From the NCBI GenBank assembly GCA_031283745.1, contig JAITBH010000134.1:1-5342 (forward strand): a stretch of DNA of 5,342 nt. The letters run 5' to 3'. Numbering within the stretch: position 1 is the stretch's first letter; every line of letters begins with the position of its first letter. Below the pieces are notes generated by a model. The model worked only from the letters and a program-made list of their open reading frames with translations. It ran no database searches and had not been told where the DNA came from. The position numbers and the translations under genes are program-made. Origin of the DNA: Candidatus Ectomicrobium neotermitis (GTDB lineage: Bacteria; Elusimicrobiota; Endomicrobiia; Endomicrobiales; Endomicrobiaceae). Shown one piece after another: positions 1 to 5,342 of the stretch.

Positions 1-3000
1 GGGAAATACAACTTTTATACCGACGATTTTGCCTCAGAAAACAATTCAGCAGAGGGCAAAGAATTTCTGCTCGGCGACAACTTGGTGATTGTCAATGAAA
101 TAGCGATAAATCAAGCTGCACCTCTAAATTTCACTGCCCAAGTCCTTAAAAGCAATACCTATAAGTTTAGTGCCGACAGCAGAGAAGTATATGTAACAGG
201 ACTTCTGTATTCATATATTATGAAAGTAAATTCAGATGCCACAAAAGTTGATGTGGAATTAGTGCCTATCAGCGACGATCTTTTTTATCTGGCAGATACC
301 AGAACTGGCAACAAGAGCTTTAGATTAAAAGAGAATGTTTTTCTTTACGACGAGCGTTGGGCGGAGGATACTTTAGTCAACGGAAACCTCAATGTTTGGG
401 GCGAAGATCTGACAATTTATGCTGTCAAGCCCAAGAGCAATGTTCGCTCTTCACTTTTCTATTTAACAGGAACCGCAAACAATAAGGTTTCAATAAGCTT
501 AAACAATGTCGCAATTTCAAGTGCCTACACATCTGGCTCGGGTTCTGCCGTGAAAGCTGTAATCGCAGAGGCAAATGGAGAGCCAACAGTTAGTGTTTCA
601 AATACTCAATTTTCAAACAATGAAGCTGCCGTCTCAGGCGGCGCAGTTTTTGTCAACGGAGCCGATTTCAATGCACAAGCAACGAATGGCAAAACAATGT
701 CTTTCTTTTCTAACAAAGCAAACAATGGCGGTGCTTTTTACTCTCAAAATGATTTGGCTTCTTTGTTTGTTCCTACTTTTTATAGCAAGGGTGCGGGGTC
801 TTTGTTGATATTTAGCAACAATTTGGCATCTGAAAACGGCGGCGCAATGTATATTGCCCCCGGTTCAAAGGCAACAATTAAAACAGAATCTGGCGGGCGG
901 GTTGTTTTTTCAAACAATGAGGCAGCTCAAAACGGAGGGGCTATTTTTCTTGCCGGGTCTTTAGAGATTATAGCCGACGGCAACAGTATGCTTTTTAGCG
1001 ACAATTTTTCCATAAGAGATGGAATGAAAGTAAAAAACGATATTCATATAGCCGATACAGGCGAAATGGTTCTAAATGGCAAGGCAGGCGGGGAGTTGAG
1101 AGTAAATTCTATATCTGGCGATGGAACGATAAATAACAAGGGGACGCAACATTTCATTTTGACGGGTGCAAACGATAATTTTGTAGGTCTCTATAATCAA
1201 GAAGGGTCTGCAGGTTTTCGAGGCACGACGACATTTATGCCGGGCAGTCAGGTATTTGAAGGCAAAAAACAAATAAGTCATGGCACTTTAGAGGTATACA
1301 ACTCGACCATTCCGACGCAAATCCATTTGGCAAATTCGGGCAACTTTGTGTTTTACTCTATGGGTGCTGACGAGAAAAAAATCAATGGGCAAATTGGAAA
1401 GGTTGACGGTGTTATTAGCGGGGCAACCGCTACTTTCACCAAAGCCCCAGAAATTGCATCAAAGCCTATGCTCAGCAAAGCCATCGCAACAAACTTATCC
1501 AAATATCTTTTAGCACAAGACATACCAACAGGAGTAGATTTTGTTTTCGTCAACTCCTATGTCAGGTTTGCTCGTGATCAATATGCAGGCAATGTCAATT
1601 TTGAAAATTCCTCTATCGACATTCGTGCTACAGTTCCCGACGACAAAACCCTTCGCACAGCAAGAACCATAACCATCGACAAAATCTCCTTTATCGGCCA
1701 AGACAATGCCCTGCTCATGGGCATTTATTTTGACGGTATGGAAACCTCCGAAACCCCTACCATCAACTACGACAAAATTTATAGCCAAGCTCATGGAAGC
1801 GGCTTCATTAACAATCTCGATATAGATTGGAGGAAGTTTGATTCCTATAAAGTGAGAGGCGATAAAAAAATCACCCTCAAAGACATTTTCAAAAACATTT
1901 CATTTGCCAGTTCTGCCGTATCCACATACAAAGCCAAATACTACACATTCACTTTGAACGTTTCCCCAACAGATAACAGTGCTGCAATTCTTACCGTCAT
2001 CAACGATGTCCCCGATAAACTTTACATCTCAAATTCTTCGACCACCACGAGAGCTTTTTCTGTAGCTATCGGAGAGTATTGGAACTTGAGGGAAGATTTA
2101 TCGGAGACAGCTTGGGGATCCTTTTATGTGGGCTACAATAAATTCCGCATGGGGGGAACACTCTCGGGCATCATCGACGAAGAATTTGGGGGAGGAGCAG
2201 CCTCACTGTTTAAGCTCATAAACGATAATACCCAGCTTGATATAGAAAAAATTTCCATTTCAAATGCTTATGCAGACACGGAAGGGGCAATTGTTGCGAC
2301 AAAGTATTCCAGCGGTTCGGTAGTATTTATGACAAACGCCCTTTCTGGCGCCGCTTTTTTGGATGCAACCATAGAAAACAACTTTTCAGCTTTCGGCGGG
2401 GGTGCAGTTTTTGCCCAAGCAGGCACCCTAAAAATCAGGACTGGACGCTTTTATAACAATGTATCCTCAAAGGGTCTGGGCGGTGCAATTTATGTCGGAG
2501 AAAATGCAAATTTTTCTCTTTCGGGCAATGTGATTTTTAAGGGCAACACTGACGTTGAAGGACCAAACGATATTTATGCGGCAGGCAAAAATAATATTGT
2601 CTCTGTTTCTCCCGGTGCATATGTAGAGCTTGACGGAGGAATTAAAGGTGAGGTGCTTGTCGATGTTCATGGTATCCTAAAAGGCCCTTTGAATGTCGGT
2701 GCATTAAATATCAGAAAAGATGGGGCATATGAGCTAAACAATGGAGTCTCCTCAATGACATCTCATATTGAGGGCAATGTAGATATTGACGGAACTCTCG
2801 TCATCGCAATTTATAAAGACGGCAATAACACTGTTTCTGATGTTTTAGAGGTAGGCGGTGCAGATTTATCAGCAGCCACTTCAGCCTTAAATATCCACTC
2901 TTATGGTGTCGGGTCAGCACAAGGAATTGTGATTATGGTTTCAACCTCCCCGATACTCTCACAATTTTCCCGCATAACGGACTCAAACAATTATCAAGGA

Positions 3001-4896
3001 GCCTCATTTAACGATTCCCAATCAGCCATCAGCGGAGGTTGGGGCAAATACAGTTTCAGTCAGATTCAAAAAGATGGTTTATATTACGGGCTTCTCAATA
3101 TAAATGTTTCGGGGGAACCTCTTCTTCTCATCGCTAAAACCCAAAATCAAACGCAGGCAGCCCAAGCTATACAAGGCAAACCCCTTGCTGAGGACTTTAT
3201 GTTTATGTCTCCCGCTGGGGCCGCCAGTGTTTGCAGAGCATTAGAAAGTTTGAGCGGGCAGTTTTTGGCGCAAACTATAGTTTCAGCGGCCCTCTCGGAT
3301 AATGGAGAGCTGCTGTATGAACAAGCTGATGCAGGCGCTCCCGTCACCACACTTTCAAATTCAGTTTGGGGCAATCACTCCTACGAAAAAATCACTTTAA
3401 CTAACGATAAAAATGCCGCCTCAAAACTCTCAAACGATGCCCAATATTTCTCCGCAGGCTACCCCGTTTTTAGTGCTGCCGAAATCGGTATGGCTGGGGT
3501 TTTCATCAAGGGTGGGAAAAAATCTATGAAAAGCGGATCGGATAAAGCTCAAAATATGGAGCTTGAGGTTGGAGTTTATGGTGCTTGGTATAAGCCATTG
3601 CCCAAAGTCGACAATATCAAGTTCAACATCAGTGCCGGCTATGACACTTTTTCGACCCAGAGATATTTCAAAATCTACCAAACCCAATACTATAACAATG
3701 CAGATTTTAATGGAGGATTGTTGAAGGGCGGAGTTCAGGCAGAATTTAAGCTGACCGATTTTGCCCCAGTGGATATTCCCGTCGAGATAAAACCCTATAT
3801 CGCACTAAATGGTGCATTGCTTTTGACCGAAAAGTTTACAGAAAAAGACAACAATGCAGTTTCTTTGAGTGTTGCAGACAATCAGTATGAAAGGGTGTCA
3901 GGCATTGTCGGTGTTAAGATTGAAAAAAATATCGACACTGTGCATATCTACGCAAAGGCCGGCATAGAAAATATGTTCATCGGAAATGATGAGCAAGTCA
4001 CTATGAGCTTGGCAAATTCTGGCGGGCAGACCATGAAAATCAGGGGTATAGAGATAGATTCGACTATGCTATTTAGTGGGTCAGTGGGGTCAACTTTGAT
4101 CATTGCAAACAATGTTTTGGCTTTCGGAGCAGCCAACATTAAACAGTCGTCTAATTTAGATGTTTTCGGAGTAAACATTGGACTCGCATATTCTTTCGGG
4201 TCAAATGATAAGCAGGCAAGAAAAATTAAAGAAATGCGCCGTAAGAGAGAACGCGAAGCTCGCGAGAAAGCCGAGCTAAAACGCAAAATTGAAGAAGAGC
4301 GCAGAAGGGAGGAACAAGAAAAGATAGAACGTGCAAGACGAGAAGCAGAGGCAAAAGAAGCAGCAAGAATTGCTGAGGAACGGAAATTTGCAAAAGCTCA
4401 AGCTCAAGCAGCAGCTTTGGCAATGCTCCAGAGATACTCGGCAAGTGCAAAAACAGAAAATGTGGACTTGGTCAAACCCGAAACCACAGTCGCTGGAGGC
4501 ATAGAGATAGTCAAATATAATGACACAGCCATAAACCCAAGACTGTTAGAAGGGACAACGGCAACAAAGTATACGAACACCGACTGGATTATGCTGAGGG
4601 TTCAAGTGGAGCTTGAAGGGAAATTCTTGTGGATAACACCGGTAAAAATTTCCGCCAAAGCTTATGCCGCAAACTCTTCAAAACTCAACAAAAAAGATAT
4701 GGACATAATTATCGAAAGAATTAACAAATTGATGAGTTTTAAGGTAATCAAGATAAGAGTGCTCAAATACACCGTAAACAAGAAACCCAACCTCAAAGAC
4801 GACACATTAGCCGACATCCGCGCCAAAGCCTTAGCCGCCGAACTCGACAAAATCGGCTTTGTAACGACAAGGGAACGGCAGGGGTCAGGGAACTAA
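1..4896 (+). CDS. Large autotransporter-like surface protein with Pmp-type repeats and a C-terminal periplasmic extension (5' partial)
   Basis: The frame is open from base 1, so the gene begins upstream. The TTG at 82 is not a convincing start because the residues before it continue the same Asn/Asp/Ser-rich style and no ribosome binding site precedes it. At least 1631 residues are encoded. Order of parts: passenger (1 to about 1070) with FxxN/GGA[IVFM] repeats at 204-316 and 791-831; linker helix 1072-1108; 12-strand-type barrel about 1123-1399 ending in Tyr-Ser-Phe; charged coiled coil about 1403-1470; OmpA-like terminal domain about 1545-1631. The passenger is rich in Asn, Gly, Ser and Ala. 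The only cysteine is C1078, typical of secreted beta-helical passengers. The family is known as type V secreted surface proteins, often adhesins or antigens; the exact ligand cannot be read from sequence. The extension beyond the barrel is unusual. No enzymatic motif was seen. Autotransporter assignment is strong; adhesion is inference. Confidence 0.9.
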   Translation, partial: GKYNFYTDDFASENNSAEGKEFLLGDNLVIVNEIAINQAAPLNFTAQVLKSNTYKFSADSREVYVTGLLYSYIMKVNSDATKVDVELVPISDDLFYLADTRTGNKSFRLKENVFLYDERWAEDTLVNGNLNVWGEDLTIYAVKPKSNVRSSLFYLTGTANNKVSISLNNVAISSAYTSGSGSAVKAVIAEANGEPTVSVSNTQFSNNEAAVSGGAVFVNGADFNAQATNGKTMSFFSNKANNGGAFYSQNDLASLFVPTFYSKGAGSLLIFSNNLASENGGAMYIAPGSKATIKTESGGRVVFSNNEAAQNGGAIFLAGSLEIIADGNSMLFSDNFSIRDGMKVKNDIHIADTGEMVLNGKAGGELRVNSISGDGTINNKGTQHFILTGANDNFVGLYNQEGSAGFRGTTTFMPGSQVFEGKKQISHGTLEVYNSTIPTQIHLANSGNFVFYSMGADEKKINGQIGKVDGVISGATATFTKAPEIASKPMLSKAIATNLSKYLLAQDIPTGVDFVFVNSYVRFARDQYAGNVNFENSSIDIRATVPDDKTLRTARTITIDKISFIGQDNALLMGIYFDGMETSETPTINYDKIYSQAHGSGFINNLDIDWRKFDSYKVRGDKKITLKDIFKNISFASSAVSTYKAKYYTFTLNVSPTDNSAAILTVINDVPDKLYISNSSTTTRAFSVAIGEYWNLREDLSETAWGSFYVGYNKFRMGGTLSGIIDEEFGGGAASLFKLINDNTQLDIEKISISNAYADTEGAIVATKYSSGSVVFMTNALSGAAFLDATIENNFSAFGGGAVFAQAGTLKIRTGRFYNNVSSKGLGGAIYVGENANFSLSGNVIFKGNTDVEGPNDIYAAGKNNIVSVSPGAYVELDGGIKGEVLVDVHGILKGPLNVGALNIRKDGAYELNNGVSSMTSHIEGNVDIDGTLVIAIYKDGNNTVSDVLEVGGADLSAATSALNIHSYGVGSAQGIVIMVSTSPILSQFSRITDSNNYQGASFNDSQSAISGGWGKYSFSQIQKDGLYYGLLNINVSGEPLLLIAKTQNQTQAAQAIQGKPLAEDFMFMSPAGAASVCRALESLSGQFLAQTIVSAALSDNGELLYEQADAGAPVTTLSNSVWGNHSYEKITLTNDKNAASKLSNDAQYFSAGYPVFSAAEIGMAGVFIKGGKKSMKSGSDKAQNMELEVGVYGAWYKPLPKVDNIKFNISAGYDTFSTQRYFKIYQTQYYNNADFNGGLLKGGVQAEFKLTDFAPVDIPVEIKPYIALNGALLLTEKFTEKDNNAVSLSVADNQYERVSGIVGVKIEKNIDTVHIYAKAGIENMFIGNDEQVTMSLANSGGQTMKIRGIEIDSTMLFSGSVGSTLIIANNVLAFGAANIKQSSNLDVFGVNIGLAYSFGSNDKQARKIKEMRRKREREAREKAELKRKIEEERRREEQEKIERARREAEAKEAARIAEERKFAKAQAQAAALAMLQRYSASAKTENVDLVKPETTVAGGIEIVKYNDTAINPRLLEGTTATKYTNTDWIMLRVQVELEGKFLWITPVKISAKAYAANSSKLNKKDMDIIIERINKLMSFKVIKIRVLKYTVNKKPNLKDDTLADIRAKALAAELDKIGFVTTRERQGSGN
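601..960 (+). repeat. Pmp-type protein repeat cluster A (four units)
   Basis: Four successive units carry F-x-x-N followed by G-G-A-hydrophobic-aromatic, the signature of chlamydial polymorphic outer-membrane protein repeats. The motifs are F204-N207 with GGAVF 213-217, F235-N238 with GGAFY 243-247, F271-N274 with GGAMY 280-284, and F303-N306 with GGAIF 312-316. In three units the Phe lies exactly nine residues before the first Gly, and units recur every 30-37 residues, as expected for rungs of a right-handed beta-helix. A degenerate unit (ISSAY 172-176 followed by SGSAV) may precede them. In Chlamydia, such repeats are associated with adhesion; that role here is inferred from family resemblance. 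Confidence 0.85.
1093..1230 (+). other. Autotransporter-associated beta-strand-like segment in passenger
   Basis: Residues about 365-410 contain Ser-Gly-Asp-Gly-Thr-Ile, then Asn-Lys-Gly, then a Leu-Thr-Gly-Ala-Asn step and Phe/Gly. This is the rhythm of the passenger-associated transport repeat found in many autotransporters (SG-x-GT-[IL]...K-x-G...L-x-G-x-N). It follows directly on Pmp cluster A and supports a continuous beta-helix there. Only one unit is recognisable, so the family match is moderate. Confidence 0.5.
2368..2493 (+). repeat. Pmp-type protein repeat cluster B (two clear units)
   Basis: The second passenger cluster has I791-x-x-N794 with GGAVF at 800-804 (the first Gly again nine residues after the hydrophobic residue), then F817-x-x-N820 with GGAIY at 827-831. 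A degenerate unit lies just upstream, ISNAY at 753-757 followed by EGAIV at 761-765, where the first Gly has become Glu. The cluster is followed by a Gly/Ile/Val-rich stretch to about residue 930 that looks like more beta-helix. It sits about 480 residues after cluster A, separated by sequence without GGA motifs. Confidence 0.8.
3214..3324 (+). other. Autotransporter linker (alpha-helical, pore-lining) segment
   Basis: Residues 1072-1108 contain the Ala-Leu-Glu-Ser-Leu-Ser-Gly core with flanking Ala/Leu-rich helix and Glu-Leu-Leu-Tyr-Glu. This resembles the conserved 'AL-x-QLSGE' helix that comes before autotransporter barrels and lies within the pore. It includes the protein's only cysteine (C1078). 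Just upstream, an Asn-Gln-Thr-Gln-Ala-Ala-Gln-Ala-Ile stretch is also typical of this junction. Confidence 0.65.
3367..4197 (+). other. Autotransporter-type outer-membrane beta-barrel
   Basis: Residues about 1123-1399 begin at Val-Trp-Gly and contain alternating amphipathic strands with Gly/Tyr/Phe girdles, such as VGVYGAWY, FNISAGYDTF, IKPYIALNGALLL, VHIYAKAGIE and VFGVNIGLAYSF. The length of about 275 residues matches the Pfam autotransporter domain of 12 strands. The last strand ends at F1399, preceded by Tyr-Ser, matching the C-terminal beta-signal recognised by the BAM complex. Here that signal is internal, as in OmpA, rather than at the end of the chain. Confidence 0.8.
4207..4410 (+). 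other. Charged coiled-coil segment after the barrel
   Basis: Residues about 1403-1470 are nearly all Lys, Arg, Glu, Ala and Gln with regular Ile/Leu/Ala spacing, predicting one long helix or coiled coil. A single helix of 68 residues would be about 10 nm long, a distance comparable to much of the periplasm (calculated from 1.5 angstrom per residue). Because the barrel's last strand ends on the periplasmic side, this segment should be periplasmic. It is followed by a Ser/Ala/Thr-rich linker to about 1525. Confidence 0.8.
4633..4893 (+). other. Divergent OmpA-like C-terminal domain (candidate peptidoglycan anchor)
   Basis: Residues about 1545-1631 follow the OmpA C-terminal order: a strand then N1558-S-S-K-L (compare FN-S-x-L in OmpA-like proteins), a helix of about 16 residues, a strand ending Leu-Lys-Tyr-Thr (compare GHTD), and the helix L1603-A-D-I-R1607-A-K-A-L (compare LSxxRAxAV) followed by a Gly and a short strand. 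R1607 matches the conserved peptidoglycan-contacting Arg. The usual Asp after Thr is Val (V1592) and the usual Asn before the last helix is Asp or Thr, so binding may be weakened or changed. This assignment is by eye. Confidence 0.55.
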
Positions 4897-4913
4897 AGGG
4901 AACTAAAGGGAAC
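4888..4913 (+). repeat. Tandem decamer repeat spanning the stop codon
   Basis: The unit gggaactaaa occurs at 4888-4897 and 4898-4907, with a partial third copy gggaac at 4908-4913. A further gggaac lies at 4871-4876 inside the gene. The first TAA of the array is the stop codon of the large gene, so the last residues (Gly-Asn) are encoded by repeat DNA. Confidence 0.9.
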
Positions 4914-4935
4914 GACACCCTTCGGCGGGCGTTCC
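4909..4935 (+). other. Imperfect hairpin just after the gene
   Basis: ggaacg (4909-4914) can pair with cgttcc (4930-4935), and inside it ccc (4918-4920) with ggg (4927-4929) around the loop ttcggc, leaving three unpaired bases at 4915-4917. No T-run follows, so it is not an intrinsic terminator by itself. It may protect the transcript's 3' side or be part of a repeat element. An alternative pairing of cggg with cccg at 4937-4940 exists. Confidence 0.5.
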
Positions 4936-4944
4936 ACCCGAGTG

Positions 4945-4965
4945 CTTAGTGTTTAGTGATTAGTG
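4945..4965. repeat. Heptamer tandem repeat NTTAGTG, first set (three units)
   Basis: Three adjacent heptamers, cttagtg, tttagtg and attagtg, are preceded by cccgagtg (4937-4944). The block matches a second set at 5199-5212: bases 4948-4966 and 5195-5213 agree in 18 of 19 positions. Such short tandem heptamers resemble the STRR class described in cyanobacteria, but no taxonomic link is implied. Confidence 0.85.
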
Positions 4966-4968
4966 AGC

Positions 4969-5140
4969 GACAAAGACAACGACAAAGATAGCGACCAAGA
5001 CCAAAGGCAGAACCAAAACAAAAGCCTGCGACCACGACCACGACAGCGACAAAGATAACGACAACGACTACGACAACGACCAAAAAGACAAAGACAACGA
5101 CCGCGACAAAGACAGCGACCACGACTACGACAACGATAAA
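4969..5140. repeat. Degenerate hexamer tract (GAC-NNN)n, nearly T-free
   Basis: GAC (or GAT) recurs every six bases at 4969-4999 (six units). A degraded stretch follows at 5002-5029, and then eighteen more units run from 5030 to 5135, with one nine-base step at 5078-5087. The plus strand has only six T in about 180 bases. The second block is shifted by one base relative to the first. Reading frame 2 is open from 4967 to 5200 and would give Asp at every second residue, but it lacks a start codon and a ribosome binding site. I therefore call it simple-sequence DNA in the transcribed 3' untranslated region, not a gene. Confidence 0.85.
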
Positions 5141-5143
5141 GGC

Positions 5144-5179
5144 AAAACCCCCTGCTCTCACGAGCAGGGGGTTTTTTTT
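5144..5179 (+). terminator. Strong Rho-independent terminator
   Basis: A perfect 14-bp stem forms between 5144-5157 and 5162-5175, with a ten-pair core (ccccctgctc with gagcaggggg) and a four-base loop TCAC. Eight T follow at 5172-5179. This is the likely transcription end of the large gene, leaving a 3' untranslated region of about 247 bases that contains the hexamer tract. On the opposite strand only four T follow the stem, so it should act mainly in the plus direction. Confidence 0.93.
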
Positions 5180-5198
5180 ATGCCGCCCGAAGGCAGTG

Positions 5199-5212
5199 GT
5201 TAGTGATTAGTG
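5199..5212. repeat. Heptamer tandem repeat NTTAGTG, second set (two units)
   Basis: The units gttagtg and attagtg are preceded by cccgaaggcagtg (5186-5198). The set repeats the block at 4937-4966, so the hexamer tract and terminator lie between two direct copies about 247 bases apart. Confidence 0.85.
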
Positions 5213-5249
5213 AAAAGCAACTGCAACGGCAATTGGGTGACCAATGTAG

Positions 5250-5270
5250 GGGAGGGTTTCAAACCCTCCC
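5250..5270. repeat. REP-like palindrome downstream of the terminator
   Basis: gggaggg (5250-5256) pairs with ccctccc (5264-5270) around tttcaaa; with the loop ends included, the inverted repeat is ten bases per arm around one central base. It lacks a T-run and lies in non-coding DNA after the terminator. Its form (gtagggg at the left edge, G-rich arm, tttcaaa centre, C-rich arm) is like dispersed intergenic palindromes seen in several bacterial genomes; copy number cannot be judged here. Confidence 0.6.
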
Positions 5271-5271
5271 G

Positions 5272-5293
5272 CCCGCCGATTCCTCTTGGCGGG
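5272..5293. other. Short hairpin at the window end
   Basis: cccgcc (5272-5277) pairs with ggcggg (5288-5293) across a ten-base loop, directly beside the preceding palindrome and possibly part of the same element. No T-run follows. The remaining bases, 5294-5342, show no supportable gene or signal, apart from gccgttatcgtt (5308-5319), which resembles the reverse complement of the hexamer tract. Confidence 0.45.
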
Positions 5294-5342
5294 TTAATTA
5301 TGTGGTTGCCGTTATCGTTGACGACGCACGACAACGCCCACG

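Noticed and set aside
82..84. TTG as the start codon of the large gene
   Set aside because: The frame is open to base 1 with similar composition upstream, no Shine-Dalgarno-like sequence is present, and no signal peptide follows.
3948..4286. Minus-strand open frame of 112 codons opposite the barrel
   Set aside because: It overlaps well-supported plus-strand coding sequence and shows no recognisable domain; it is an antisense shadow.
4963..5058. Plus-strand GTG-started short frame with Asp-X repeats
   Set aside because: No ribosome binding site; it changes to Arg/Pro/Gln repeats when the hexamer phase slips, as expected for simple DNA rather than a gene.
4946..5161. Minus-strand valine-rich open frame of 71 codons
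   Set aside because: It is the reverse reading of the GAC hexamer tract (GTC/GTT runs). It has no ribosome binding site and starts inside the terminator stem.
5232..5245. Small inverted repeat attgg-gtga-ccaat as an operator
   Set aside because: Only five pairs, with no promoter or downstream gene in the window to give it meaning.
5300..5342. ATG at 5300 opening a frame to the window end
   Set aside because: Only 14 codons are visible, there is no convincing ribosome binding site, and the bases resemble the repeat tract in reverse.
4897..5342. CRISPR array suggested by dense short repeats
   Set aside because: Units are 6, 7 or 10 bases with no unique spacers of constant length and no cas gene in view.

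Overview
The window is almost entirely one very large plus-strand gene, followed by about 446 bases of repeat-rich non-coding DNA. The reading frame is already open at base 1 and runs to a TAA at 4894-4896. It gives at least 1631 residues, so the true start and any signal peptide lie upstream. Residue numbers below count the codon at bases 1-3 as residue 1.

The protein reads as a cell-surface autotransporter-like protein. In order, it has a long passenger with two separated clusters of chlamydial Pmp-type repeats (an F-x-x-N motif followed by G-G-A-[I/V/F/M]), a linker helix region, and a roughly 275-residue outer-membrane beta-barrel ending in Gly-Leu-Ala-Tyr-Ser-Phe. Classical autotransporters stop there. 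This one continues for 232 residues: a highly charged coiled coil of about 68 residues, a linker, and a terminal domain resembling a divergent OmpA-like peptidoglycan-binding fold. The simplest model is a surface adhesin or antigen whose barrel sits in the outer membrane and whose C-terminal arm crosses the periplasm towards the cell wall. The passenger also looks internally duplicated: the segment before each repeat cluster shares spaced motifs.

The region after the stop holds, in order: a decamer tandem repeat that overlaps the stop codon; an imperfect hairpin; a first set of NTTAGTG heptamers; a tract of about 170 bases of NNN-GAC hexamers almost free of T; a strong intrinsic terminator; a second set of the same heptamers; and two further hairpins, the first resembling a dispersed REP-type palindrome. 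No RNA gene, CRISPR array, transposase or second credible gene is visible.

The organism is a diderm bacterium of moderate to low GC. Pmp-type repeats combined with an autotransporter barrel outside an obvious Chlamydia context, plus repeat-rich spacers, would suit Elusimicrobiota or another gut-associated or environmental diderm lineage. This is a tentative inference; no marker gene is present to settle it.
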